Of a stretch of DNA of 64,000 nt, positions 1-8,452 are shown one piece after another. Under the pieces are notes generated by a model that was not told the origin of the DNA, made no database searches, and saw only the letters and a list, made by a program, of their open reading frames with translations. Within the stretch, counting starts at the first letter, position 1. Every line of letters starts with the position of its first letter. Where the stretch lies: assembly GCF_050467285.1 (NCBI RefSeq), contig NZ_JBCMUN010000018.1, positions 1 to 64,000 on the forward strand. Reading direction: 5' to 3'. This DNA comes from Paenibacillus_E oryzisoli_A (GTDB taxonomy: Bacteria; Bacillota; Bacilli; Paenibacillales; NBRC-103111). Made by a program: the position numbers and the translations under genes.

Positions 1-23
1 TCGGCTTAAATGAACATTTTTTA

Positions 24-48
24 AGCGGATATTCCATCCGCTTTGTTT
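24..48 (+). terminator. possible rho-independent terminator of a gene left of the window
   Basis: A 7-bp inverted repeat (AGCGGAT / ATCCGCT) with a 5-nt loop is followed by a short T-rich stretch (TTGTTTG) on the plus strand. It would end a plus-strand gene lying before position 1. The T tract is weak. Confidence 0.35.
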
Positions 49-76
49 GCTGTACGCTTTTTTCTTGCTTGCGCAT

Positions 77-113
77 AAAAACAAACGGCACAGGGCTTTT
101 TCCCATGCCGTTT
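77..113 (-). terminator. rho-independent terminator of the U32 peptidase gene
   Basis: The arms AAACGGCA (83-90) and TGCCGTTT (106-113) form an 8-bp stem with an inner GGG/CCC pairing. Read on the minus strand, the hairpin is followed by five T residues (complement of 77-81). It lies about 80 bp after the stop codon of the minus-strand U32 gene. Confidence 0.7.
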
Positions 114-195
114 CAGATTCCATTTTTAATCCCAGTCTTGTCTTCAAGCGTAACTTAATGACATTGGCATCCGCTCCCCTTTAATCTCAGTCCTA

Positions 196-2739
196 TTACT
201 TTACCAACGTACCCTTCGTCACGCCCAACTGGTTTGTCGCTTTCAGCGAGCGCCACACCTGCGTCCCGTTAATTTCCCCATCGATCGCGCGGCGGTACAA
301 GCTTAGAATCTCGCGTACTTTCTCCGGCGATTCTTCCAGGAACTCCACACGGAACGAGCGAATGCCCAGCTCCATAAAATGATTCAAATACTCCGCGCCC
401 GACTGATCGATCGCGTTGTACACCGTGTTGCGGCACCCTTCGTCGACGCGCACCGGGTGGGACATGCCCACGCGGTCCTGCAAGGACGCGCGATGGTCTT
501 CGCACGGCCGCCCGCAGTTCGTGTAGTCGGTGCCTTCGCTCATGAACGTGCAGTACACGCAGTGCTCCGTGTGGAACATCGGCATATGCTGATGGATGAC
601 GACCTCCAGCTTGGACGTGTCCGTCCGGCGCAGCAAGTCAACCATCTGCTGAATGTTCAAATCGTACGAAGGCGTCAGCTTCGACAAGCCCGCTTCCAGG
701 AACAGCGACACCGTCTTGTGGTTCGCGATGTTCAAGGAAAAGTCGCCGATCAACTGCGGCTGCGGCGCTTCTGGGTTCTCCAGGCGGTGCTTCAGGAAGT
801 AGTATGCCGCGCCTGTGTTGCGGATAAGTACCGCGTCTGGCTTCAGCTTTAAGATATTGTTAAAATAGCCCGTTTCCCCCGGCATATGAATCCGCGGCGT
901 CACAAGGGCGATCTTGCGACCGGCCGCATGGACGGCTTCCACCGCCGCTGGGAACTGCTTGATAAATTCAAAGTCCGCGTAGATCAGCTGGACATCGGTC
1001 GTCTCCAGCACCGCCAGCACCTGATCCAGGTTGCGGCACAGGGCTGTCAGCTCCACGGCACTGCGCTCAGCCGGCGTTACCTCAGGCAGCTCGTCGCTGA
1101 AGGCTACCGCAGCCGCGGATTCAGGCACATCGTCATAAGCGCCGACCTCGCGCTTAATATACGGGCGAGGCCGCTGGCGCTCGTCCTCGAGCAGCTCAAC
1201 CGCCGAGCGGCGCATCGCGTTCAGCTCGCGCATCGGCACGATCAGCTCGCCGGCTAGCGTGACGTCCAGCTCCGCGAGTTCAAAAATCGTGCCGCCCAAG
1301 CGCCCGAACTGCTCCGTAAAGAGCTGTTCGTCCATCGGCCGCTTCTCGGCACGCACGAGCGGCAGCTCGGACTGCACGAACACCGTGTGACCGGCGCGCA
1401 GGTCGGTCCACCAGCTTTTCAGCGGCTCGCCTTCTTTGCCGCTCACCGCCACGCGTACCGGGAACGTCCGGTACGGCTTATCGGTTTCAAACGTCTGACG
1501 CAGACGTTTATCCAGCGCAGGATCGTTCGTCTTCCAAATCCGGTCGCCAACATGCAATCGGCTCAGGTCCACATCGTTGCGGCCCATCACAATCTCAATA
1601 TTGCCGCCCTCGGCTTCGCCTTCCAGCTTCTCGCCTTTGCGGCGCAAATCATAGATCCGGCCGCCCTCTTCCTTCTTCGTCGGATCGCCGGCGTCGAAAA
1701 CAAGCCCGTCTCCGCGCTTCAGCGGCGCTTCCAGCTCACAGATCACGGCGTCGCGCAGAATCTGCTTCACGCGGCCGACAAACACCCCGCGGCTCTTCGG
1801 GAACGTGCCGTCGACTAACTGCTTATTGTTGGTTCCTTTCAGGAAGCCAACCGTGAATCCACGCGAGAAGCTTTGCTGCAGCTCGCGCACTTCCTCACGG
1901 GACGGCCGAGCGTCCTCCCCGTCAAAATACCGGTCGATCGCACGACGGTACTTGCTCACGACGTTCGCGACATACTCCGGCGTCTTCAAACGCCCTTCGA
2001 TTTTAAAAGACCGAACGCCCGCCTCGATCAGCTCCGGTACGATTTCAATCGCTGCCAAATCCTTCGGCGACAGCAAATACGTCACATCGCCCATCGGCTT
2101 GTGCACGCCGTCGACCATGAGATCATACGGCAAGCGGCACGCCTGCGCGCATTCGCCGCGGTTCGCGGAGCGACCGCCCCACATTTCGGACGTGAGGCAC
2201 TGACCTGAATACGACACGCACAACGCACCGTGCACGAAAACCTCCATCGGCAGCTTCGCTTGGTCGCCGATTTGCTTGATTTGCTTCAAGTTATTCTCGC
2301 GGCCTAGCACGACGCGTTCGATGTCGAACGGCTTCGTGAACTCCACCGCCTCCGGCGACGTAATCGTCATCTGCGTTGAACCGTGAATCGGGAAATCCGG
2401 GGAGATTTCGCGAATCATTTTGACTAGACCCAGATCCTGCACGATGACCGCATCCACACCTGCATTTACGCAAGCCTCGATCAGCTCTTGAGCGTCCGGC
2501 AGTTCCTCTTCAAAGACCAGGATATTGAACGTCAGGAAGCCCTGCACGCCATATAGATGAAGGAACGACATAATGTCCGGCAGCTCCGCCATCGTAAAGT
2601 TGTGCGCACGAGCCCGCGCATTAAATTTCTCCACACCAAAAAACACGGCATCCGCCCCATTGGCAACCGCCGCTCGCAAACAGTCCCAGTCGCCCGCAGG
2701 CGCCAGCAATTCTATATCTTCTCTGCGTATCGTACGCAT
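196..2739 (-). CDS. peptidase U32 family protein, long DUF3656-type form
   Basis: The N-terminus (IELLAPAGDWDCLRAAV) and the U32 signature near residue 180 (SGQCLTSEMWGGRSANRG, then ECAQAC) identify the family. At 847 residues it is the long form, with a middle insert and a cysteine-rich C-terminal region (HCVYC, GRPCEDHR, about residues 725-755). Family members such as E. coli RlhA (YdcP) act in hydroxylation of 23S rRNA, and others in tRNA or ubiquinone hydroxylation. Despite the name, proteolysis is doubtful. An open frame extends 16 codons upstream, but the ATG at 2739 has AAAGGA placed correctly before it. It appears to be monocistronic. The exact substrate cannot be told from sequence. 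Confidence 0.85.
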   Translation of the reverse strand: MRTIRREDIELLAPAGDWDCLRAAVANGADAVFFGVEKFNARARAHNFTMAELPDIMSFLHLYGVQGFLTFNILVFEEELPDAQELIEACVNAGVDAVIVQDLGLVKMIREISPDFPIHGSTQMTITSPEAVEFTKPFDIERVVLGRENNLKQIKQIGDQAKLPMEVFVHGALCVSYSGQCLTSEMWGGRSANRGECAQACRLPYDLMVDGVHKPMGDVTYLLSPKDLAAIEIVPELIEAGVRSFKIEGRLKTPEYVANVVSKYRRAIDRYFDGEDARPSREEVRELQQSFSRGFTVGFLKGTNNKQLVDGTFPKSRGVFVGRVKQILRDAVICELEAPLKRGDGLVFDAGDPTKKEEGGRIYDLRRKGEKLEGEAEGGNIEIVMGRNDVDLSRLHVGDRIWKTNDPALDKRLRQTFETDKPYRTFPVRVAVSGKEGEPLKSWWTDLRAGHTVFVQSELPLVRAEKRPMDEQLFTEQFGRLGGTIFELAELDVTLAGELIVPMRELNAMRRSAVELLEDERQRPRPYIKREVGAYDDVPESAAAVAFSDELPEVTPAERSAVELTALCRNLDQVLAVLETTDVQLIYADFEFIKQFPAAVEAVHAAGRKIALVTPRIHMPGETGYFNNILKLKPDAVLIRNTGAAYYFLKHRLENPEAPQPQLIGDFSLNIANHKTVSLFLEAGLSKLTPSYDLNIQQMVDLLRRTDTSKLEVVIHQHMPMFHTEHCVYCTFMSEGTDYTNCGRPCEDHRASLQDRVGMSHPVRVDEGCRNTVYNAIDQSGAEYLNHFMELGIRSFRVEFLEESPEKVREILSLYRRAIDGEINGTQVWRSLKATNQLGVTKGTLVK

Positions 2740-2808
2740 GGCAGCAAATCCTTTCAATAATAAATCCAGATTCTCGAACACCCTCAAAGTCTTCTTTGTT
2801 CAATGATG

Positions 2809-2976
2809 GTTCAAAAAGTCGGGTTTTCAGTACCAAGAAGGTTGCGAGAACCTGAAGAAGGAGGAGCGGAGTGTAGGCAAAACCTACATGAGCACCAGAC
2901 TTCAAAGGTGAACGCAAGATTCGATGCCGAATTCGCTCCCTGACCTGCTTCGTAATCAAAAGACGACTTTTTGAAC
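2809..2976. repeat. 168-bp non-coding element with 13-bp terminal inverted repeats
   Basis: The left end GTTCAAAAAGTCG (2809-2821) is the exact inverse complement of the right end CGACTTTTTGAAC (2964-2976). The interior carries no plausible gene. It resembles a dispersed intergenic element that I recall as common in Paenibacillus genomes. It has the form of a MITE or REP-like element, but no target duplication is obvious. It separates the U32 gene from the promoter at 3072. Confidence 0.6.
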
Positions 2977-3071
2977 TACCTCTACTAGTGTAACAGAAAC
3001 GATAGGGGGGAAGCTAGGACCAGCTTGTCGCAAAGTCAGCCAATATCCGACAATCATGCGGCTCGAACAAG

Positions 3072-3100
3072 TTAACAAACGTACCCATGAATGCTATAAT
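3072..3100 (+). promoter_or_regulatory. sigma-A promoter of the FG-GAP protein gene
   Basis: The -35 box TTAACA (3072-3077) and the perfect -10 box TATAAT (3095-3100) are separated by 17 bp. Transcription would start near 3107, giving a leader of about 55 nt. Confidence 0.75.
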
Positions 3101-3161
3101 GGCTAGGATAGTGAAGCTTCGCAAGGCGAATTGCAATCTTCTAACCAATTGAGGGATGCTT

Positions 3162-6100
3162 TTGAAATTGTCGAAAAATAGAATGCTGCAGCTGGGCGGC
3201 GGCATCGTCCTACTCGGCGTGCTGGTCATTCTACTGCTCTTATTTTTGCCAAAAGTAGAAGAAACTAAGCTGCTGTATGCCACGAGCGGCACGAATTATG
3301 ACACCGCGGCGTACAACAACTTTCATGAGACTTTGCAAGCAGGCGTTAAAATTGATAAACAAGACATCCAAGCTTTATCTGCACGTCAATTACATCGTTA
3401 TGATGCGCTTTATCTCGACCCTGCGGTTGCGCAGGACGCGAGCTGGCCCGAACTGGCCAAGCGGTTCGAAGCCTACGTGAAGCAGGGCGGGCATTTATTG
3501 CTCGACAACGGCTTTGCGGACAAGTTCCCGGCGGATTTTCTGGGGGCGGCCAGCCTTGTTGGTCTGACAGATGTGACGCTAGCCAGCTTATCGGCCGATC
3601 CAGCGAACAAACAGACACTCAGCTTTCCGCAAGTGCCGGTCAATCTGCAAGGCATTCAGCAAACGTTTCAATTGTTTACGGATAGTTTTCTCAAGCATCA
3701 GTCGATGGCGAACATGCCTGGTTTTCATATGGGCTATGGCTTCGTCCCTTCAACAGGACAAACCGTCGTTGCGATGACGGTCCCGATCAAATCGAAGGAA
3801 CCGATCTCGCTGATTTTGCACAACCGCGTCGGTAAAGGCGCCGTGCTGATCTCGAGCAATTTTCTGCCGAATCGCTACTTCGCGACCGGTTATGACATGA
3901 TGAGCGGCATGGATGAGAAGCTGGGTTTCGCCAAATGGGCGGAGAAGTACCAGCAGGAGAGCAAGCCCACACCGGGAGCGACTTATTTTAATAAAAGAGC
4001 GATGCCGCTTGCGCCGTATTTTGACTTTACGTTTGCGGCGGCGAATCAGCAGTACCGCACAGAACTACTAGCCTACGTGGCTAAAGAAAACCTCGGCTTC
4101 AGCGTAAGCAAGGTGCTCGGCCCTTATGGGCGGCCGGCGATGGCGTTTCAGAATCATTTTGAGGCGATGCCGGCGATCGGGCAAAAAGACGGCATCGCCT
4201 GGGCGGAGCTGCTCAAAACGTATAACGAGATTCCCTCGTTTACGCTCGTCCGCAACGCCTTCTATTGGGGTGAGTGGCGCGAGAGCGTGACGGTGCAGCT
4301 CAATACCGGAACGAACGCGCAGCCGTCGTTCGCGGGTGAGCTGCCCGGCTCCGGCTACGCGAGCGGGATGCACGTGATGGCGGCGGGCGTGCCGCTCCGG
4401 CAGGCCGCCTTCCCGGAATATCGCGATCTCGCGAGCGCGATTGAAAAGCCGTACCGCGCGTACCCGGCCGCGGCGGATGTGAACGGCGACGGCAAGGTGG
4501 ATCTCCTTACCGGCAGCTCGGATGGATTCGTGTATGTGTACACGAATCAAGGTGGGGATGCGGCGGCGTACGCGAGTGAGCCGCCGCCGCAGGGGTTGGC
4601 GCTGCCCGACACGTTCGAGGCAGCCTCTAAGGTGATGCTGGAGGACGGCACGCCGCTCCAGCTCGGCTCTTACACCGCTGTTCACGCTGCCGACGTGAAC
4701 GGGGACGGGCGCACGGACCTCGTCGTCAGCGACGAGTCCGGCGCGGTTTGGACGCTGCCGCAGCTCGCTGGCGGCAGGTTCGGGCGGCCCGCGGCGGTGC
4801 GCGCGGGCGGAGCTGCGCTGCAGCAGCCCGGAGGGCCTGCAGCGCCTTACGTCGCCGACGTGGACGGCGACGGCAAGCTCGACCTCGTCCTCGGCGGTGC
4901 CGACGGACGAGTGTGGCTCTACAAGGGCCGCAGCGCAGCGGCCCTTGACTTAACGCAAGGCAGCGTCATCCTTACGCTGCCGAACAATGCGACGCACGCG
5001 GCACCCGCGGCGCGCGACATGAACGGCGACGGCCGACCGGATCTCGTGGTCGGCAGCAATGAAGGGGACCTGCAAGTATTCTTCCAAGACGCCAGCGGCG
5101 GTTGGAAGGCACAAGGTCCCCTCACGGGAGCGACGCTCAATCAGGTGGGCAACCACACCCTGATCGCGGGCCATTATTCCGTTCCACTCTGGCTCGACCT
5201 GAACCACGATGGTCGGGACGATCTGATCGTCGGCGGCATCGAGTTCGGCTCGCCGGTCGCCATTGATAATCCCAAGTTCCCTTATCAGGCGGAGCTGAAG
5301 GCTTTTATCTATTACGCGAAAGAGAACCATTTACAATTAAATCCGCACTTCTTTGTGCATAATTTTAAGAGTACCGAGGAAGAGCAGACGGAATTTGCCC
5401 TGCACAAGCAGGCTTTCGATAAGCTGGGCATTCCTTGGCTTCATCCTGGCACAAACCAGCATACATGGCGTCTGAACAATCAGGACCACGACCAGACGCT
5501 CCGCACGGAAAACGAGCAAAGCGTGTGGTACAACTTCGGCTTCCTGCCGCCCGAATCGCCGGTCATTTCCCGGCCGGAGAACATCTGGTCGCTGCCATTC
5601 CTTTTACAGGACGAGCAAGGCAAGATGGACACAACGATGCTGATTCATGCGCCGACGCCGGTGCTGCGTCAGGGCGATTATGCCACGACGGATGTTTTCG
5701 AGTCGATGGTCAAGCTGGATATGCCGATCGATTATTTCGAGCATATCGAGTACCATTTTCCTGTGCCGACCAAGGTGGCGGATTTAAAAGATTTCGCCGA
5801 CTACTTTGACAAGCTTCGCACGAAGCATGACTATAATTTTATGACCGAGACCCAGATGGCCTCGTCGTTCCTGACGGCGCTGCGGGGCGAGGTTACGATT
5901 TCCCAGTCTTGGGCGTCCTATCTGTGGGACAAACTCAAGGACCGGCTAGCTGGCGGCAGCCCGCATTTCCACGCGACGTTGACGCCGAAGACGGCAGGTG
6001 TTCCCGCCTTAGCCGAAGGCTATGCTGACGCACTCGGTGTTGTCGTGGAAAAAGGCGACCGGCTCGCGCTTTACGCGATCCAGAACGACGCCGACATCTT

Positions 6101-6404
6101 CACAACCGGCGACAACAACAAGTTGTATGTCGGTCTGCCGAAGGCGGCATCGCTGCATATCGGGCCGAACGAGGACAGGTTCCACCTGGTTCGATCGAAC
6201 GTGCCATACAGCCTTATTAAGAACGGCGGCACGACGCAATTAACGCTGCAAGCCGCAGGCCTGCAGCAGGTGAAGCTCTATAGCCCGATCGAGCTGAAAA
6301 TCGACGCTTCCGGCGGTACCGTCGCCTATGACGCAGCCGCGAAGACGTACACGATTACCCGGTATGGGGACGTGGCGACAATTTCTTTTCAAGGTGTTAA
6401 TTAA
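3162..6404 (+). CDS. membrane-anchored FG-GAP (VCBS-like) repeat protein, function unknown
   Basis: This is a large exported protein of about 1080 residues. An N-terminal signal anchor (about residues 8-30, GGGIVLLGVLVILLLLFLP) is followed by a region resembling a class I glutamine-amidotransferase-like fold (KRFEAYVKQGGHLLLDNG). At least five FG-GAP calcium-binding motifs (D-x-N/D-G-D-G type, about residues 437-690) suggest a beta-propeller. The 390-residue C-terminal region is not clearly assignable. The ATG at 3156 touches the GAGGG sequence directly, so I prefer the TTG at 3162, six bases after it. The gene precedes the dlt-like operon on the same strand but is separated by 473 bp of repeats. 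A role in binding or modifying an envelope polymer is inference only. Confidence 0.7.
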   Translation: MKLSKNRMLQLGGGIVLLGVLVILLLLFLPKVEETKLLYATSGTNYDTAAYNNFHETLQAGVKIDKQDIQALSARQLHRYDALYLDPAVAQDASWPELAKRFEAYVKQGGHLLLDNGFADKFPADFLGAASLVGLTDVTLASLSADPANKQTLSFPQVPVNLQGIQQTFQLFTDSFLKHQSMANMPGFHMGYGFVPSTGQTVVAMTVPIKSKEPISLILHNRVGKGAVLISSNFLPNRYFATGYDMMSGMDEKLGFAKWAEKYQQESKPTPGATYFNKRAMPLAPYFDFTFAAANQQYRTELLAYVAKENLGFSVSKVLGPYGRPAMAFQNHFEAMPAIGQKDGIAWAELLKTYNEIPSFTLVRNAFYWGEWRESVTVQLNTGTNAQPSFAGELPGSGYASGMHVMAAGVPLRQAAFPEYRDLASAIEKPYRAYPAAADVNGDGKVDLLTGSSDGFVYVYTNQGGDAAAYASEPPPQGLALPDTFEAASKVMLEDGTPLQLGSYTAVHAADVNGDGRTDLVVSDESGAVWTLPQLAGGRFGRPAAVRAGGAALQQPGGPAAPYVADVDGDGKLDLVLGGADGRVWLYKGRSAAALDLTQGSVILTLPNNATHAAPAARDMNGDGRPDLVVGSNEGDLQVFFQDASGGWKAQGPLTGATLNQVGNHTLIAGHYSVPLWLDLNHDGRDDLIVGGIEFGSPVAIDNPKFPYQAELKAFIYYAKENHLQLNPHFFVHNFKSTEEEQTEFALHKQAFDKLGIPWLHPGTNQHTWRLNNQDHDQTLRTENEQSVWYNFGFLPPESPVISRPENIWSLPFLLQDEQGKMDTTMLIHAPTPVLRQGDYATTDVFESMVKLDMPIDYFEHIEYHFPVPTKVADLKDFADYFDKLRTKHDYNFMTETQMASSFLTALRGEVTISQSWASYLWDKLKDRLAGGSPHFHATLTPKTAGVPALAEGYADALGVVVEKGDRLALYAIQNDADIFTTGDNNKLYVGLPKAASLHIGPNEDRFHLVRSNVPYSLIKNGGTTQLTLQAAGLQQVKLYSPIELKIDASGGTVAYDAAAKTYTITRYGDVATISFQGVN

Positions 6405-6483
6405 GGTTTCACCACGTGCAACAATTAGACACTCGCTCCTCTTGCTACAAGAGGCATATCCTCCAGCAGCGTGGGGAAGCTCG

Positions 6484-6671
6484 AAAAAGCTGCAAAAGGG
6501 CAGGCTTTTCACCAATTTCTCCACCGATTCTAAGGAATTCCTGCATGTAAGCAGGCATTTCCCTGGAGGGGGCTGATTTTGAGCAAATGTGAAGCGAAAA
6601 ACTGCTTTTTCGCAGGCTTTCCCCTCATTCACGCCAAAACGGAGGAAATTCCTGCTTTTTTGCAGGCTTTC
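6484..6671. repeat. four copies of a CTGC-N6-GCAGG hairpin unit
   Basis: Units near 6485-6510, 6534-6561, 6596-6621 and 6644-6671 share the layout (A)CTGC, six variable bases, GCAGGC(T/A)TTTC, often preceded by GAAATTC or GGAATTC. Each can fold into a short hairpin. They fill the gap after the FG-GAP gene. No gene is credible here. Confidence 0.6.
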
Positions 6672-6696
6672 GGGGCTTCGAGGGACTCGGGGTCTG

Positions 6697-6738
6697 CGGT
6701 TTACGGTTTACGGTTTACGGTTCGCGGTTTACGGTTGC
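6697..6738. repeat. 7-bp tandem repeat, consensus CGGTTTA, six units
   Basis: Units are CGGTTTA at 6697, 6704, 6711 and 6725, with variants CGGTTCG at 6718 and CGGTTGC at 6732. The array lies in the non-coding gap between the FG-GAP gene and the carrier protein gene. It is a slippage-prone array of unknown role. I see no clear promoter in the rest of the gap (6739-6860). Confidence 0.8.
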
Positions 6739-6877
6739 AGTTCGCAGGTTTACTGCTTACAGCTCCCGGCTTCGCAGCTTAAGATTTCGGGTTTCAGGCC
6801 CTTGCACCCTTGAGGTTTTCATCCAGTCACCTTAACAGGGATTTCATTTTTCATTTCAAATCAGGAGGCTTTCTACC

Positions 6878-7135
6878 ATGTCTTATGAAGATTTAGTAAC
6901 GCAGCTGGAGCAGCACATTCGCGAACGCTATGAAATTGCTGAGGACGACGACGATTTTGGCGTGGATGTGCATTTGTTCGATTACGGTTTTATCGACTCC
7001 ATCGGTGCGACGGCGCTGATCGCCCACATCGAGAAGACGCACAGCATTCAAGTGACGAACCAGGATTTGATGCTGTATCCGATGAACACGGTGAATGAAA
7101 TCGCCGAATTTATTTCCAAGAAGACAGCGAGGTAA
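6878..7135 (+). CDS. acyl/aminoacyl carrier protein (DltC-like position)
   Basis: This 85-residue protein has the carrier-protein phosphopantetheine site in FIDSIGATALI, with Ser41 as the expected 4'-phosphopantetheine attachment point. The helix content and acidic patch (EDDDD, residues 22-26) fit the family. A strong ribosome site (AGGAGG) precedes the ATG. It lies 7 bp upstream of the amino acid:carrier-protein ligase gene and is followed by DltD-, DltX- and DltB-like genes. I therefore infer that it carries an aminoacyl thioester from the cytoplasmic ligase to the MBOAT protein, as DltC does for D-alanine. A generic fatty acid AcpP role is unlikely in this context. Confidence 0.85.
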   Translation: MSYEDLVTQLEQHIRERYEIAEDDDDFGVDVHLFDYGFIDSIGATALIAHIEKTHSIQVTNQDLMLYPMNTVNEIAEFISKKTAR

Positions 7136-7142
7136 CAAAGCC

Positions 7143-8342
7143 ATGATGACATGTAAAATCTCCCTGGCGGGTCTGGCGGAAAGCCAGCATGGACAAGTGA
7201 AATACGCATCTGCTTTTGCGGATGAGCATATTCAGGACATCGCGTTGGTCGATGGCCACATCGTAATTACGCACAACTCGCCGAATGGCAATGAGGGCAT
7301 CACGGCACGCGTGGAGCGCTTGATTGAGCGGTTCTCGCACGGCGATTTCGGTTTTAAAGAGAACGTCCTGTTCGAGCACAAGGTCGACACGCCGTACGAA
7401 GGTGACATCATCGCCGAGCTGGTGGAGCGCAAAGCGATCAAGGTACTGGAGCCAGGCCTCTTTATTTTCCGCGAGCCATTCTCAAGCCTGATGCGCTTCC
7501 TCGATTACTCGTTCGTGACGAAGATTGCGAAGCGTTTCGAGGGCGTCAAAGAGGAGCAATATCCGGCTGTCATTCACAGCCATACGCTGAATAAAACGAA
7601 CCATTTTACCTCCTTCCCGGAGCATATTCATTTCGTCACGCATCTGCGCGAGGATTTGGATGTCATCGAGTCGTTCTCGCAATCGATCCGCGAGGCGGGG
7701 GGATGGGTGCACGAGCAGCCGTTGGCGCTGGACAACAACATGGTGAAGCCGAACTTCATGATGAATCCGTCCACCTGCTACCACTGCTACGAAGGGCTTG
7801 AAAATGAAACGCTCGAAGGCGATGGCATCGTCGTCACTGCGATTGCGAAGTGCCACCGCTTCGAATCCAAAAACCACTCCGATTTCGGACGTCTGCTCGA
7901 TTTCTCGATGCGTGAAATTATTTTCGTCGGCAAGCCTGACTTCGTGAAAGAAAACCGTCTGAAATCGATCGAATATTTGAAAGAACTCGCTGTGGAATGG
8001 AACGTAGACAGCATGCTGGAAATTGCAAACGATCCATTCTTTACGAACGATTTCCAAGTGAAAGCGTCCTTCCAACGCAATCAAGAGATGAAATACGAGC
8101 TGCGCCTGACGGTTCCGCATGTGAAGAAGTCGATTGCCTGCTCCTCCGTCAACTTCCACAGCAACACGTTCGGCAACGCGTTCAACATTAAAATGGGCAA
8201 ACGCAACGCCGTCACCGGCTGCGTCGGCTTCGGCATCGAGCGCTGGGCGTTCGCGTTCCTTGCCCAATACGGCCTTGACGAGCAAGCTTGGCCTGCATCC
8301 TTCCGCGAGCAGTACCACGCTTGGCAGGAAAAAGCCCTGTAG
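7143..8342 (+). CDS. amino acid:[carrier protein] ligase, class II synthetase (SerRS-like) catalytic core
   Basis: This 399-residue protein has class II synthetase motif 2 (AKCHRFESKNH, about residues 236-245) and motif 3 (GFGIERWAF, about 362-370). Cys212, Glu241 and Cys360 occupy the positions expected for the zinc site of SerRS-like amino acid:[carrier protein] ligases, the family described from Bradyrhizobium. Those enzymes lack the tRNA-binding arm and load an amino acid onto a carrier protein. About 130 extra N-terminal residues precede the core. The start at 7143 sits 10 bp after GAGG, and a second ATG follows at 7146. It takes the place that DltA, an adenylation-domain enzyme, holds in dlt operons. 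The amino acid specificity is unknown. It is unlikely to be a tRNA synthetase because it lacks the tRNA-binding coiled coil. Confidence 0.8.
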   Translation: MMTCKISLAGLAESQHGQVKYASAFADEHIQDIALVDGHIVITHNSPNGNEGITARVERLIERFSHGDFGFKENVLFEHKVDTPYEGDIIAELVERKAIKVLEPGLFIFREPFSSLMRFLDYSFVTKIAKRFEGVKEEQYPAVIHSHTLNKTNHFTSFPEHIHFVTHLREDLDVIESFSQSIREAGGWVHEQPLALDNNMVKPNFMMNPSTCYHCYEGLENETLEGDGIVVTAIAKCHRFESKNHSDFGRLLDFSMREIIFVGKPDFVKENRLKSIEYLKELAVEWNVDSMLEIANDPFFTNDFQVKASFQRNQEMKYELRLTVPHVKKSIACSSVNFHSNTFGNAFNIKMGKRNAVTGCVGFGIERWAFAFLAQYGLDEQAWPASFREQYHAWQEKAL

Positions 8343-8360
8343 CCCTTTTCACATAAGACT

Positions 8361-8412
8361 AGCCCACTATCCGGTTACCGAGCTGCCTGCAGGTCGTGCC
8401 GGCGAGTGGGCT
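8361..8412 (+). other. intergenic hairpin between the ligase and DltD-like genes
   Basis: The arms AGCCCACT (8361-8368) and AGTGGGCT (8405-8412) pair perfectly, with an inner CCGG/CCGG pairing. A T-rich run (CCTTGTTTTA) follows. It could be a partial terminator or an mRNA processing or stability element that sets different levels for the cytoplasmic and membrane halves of the operon. Confidence 0.5.
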
Positions 8413-8452
8413 TGCTCCTTGTTTTACCCCCTGCACCGCCACTACTACGATA

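Noticed and set aside
2621..2959. 112-codon minus-strand frame covering the inverted-repeat element
   Set aside because: It spans the repeat element and the start of the U32 gene in another frame. Such frames are common mis-annotations of this repeat.
6484..6738. Possible CRISPR array
   Set aside because: Units are short with conserved arms and only six-base loops. There are no regular spacers and no cas genes.
6697..6738. Telomere-like repeat
   Set aside because: A chance resemblance to TTTAGGG-type repeats. The array has six imperfect units inside a bacterial chromosome.
7143..8342. Seryl-tRNA synthetase
   Set aside because: It lacks the N-terminal coiled-coil tRNA arm, has the Cys-Glu-Cys zinc set of carrier-protein ligases, and is adjacent to a carrier protein gene.
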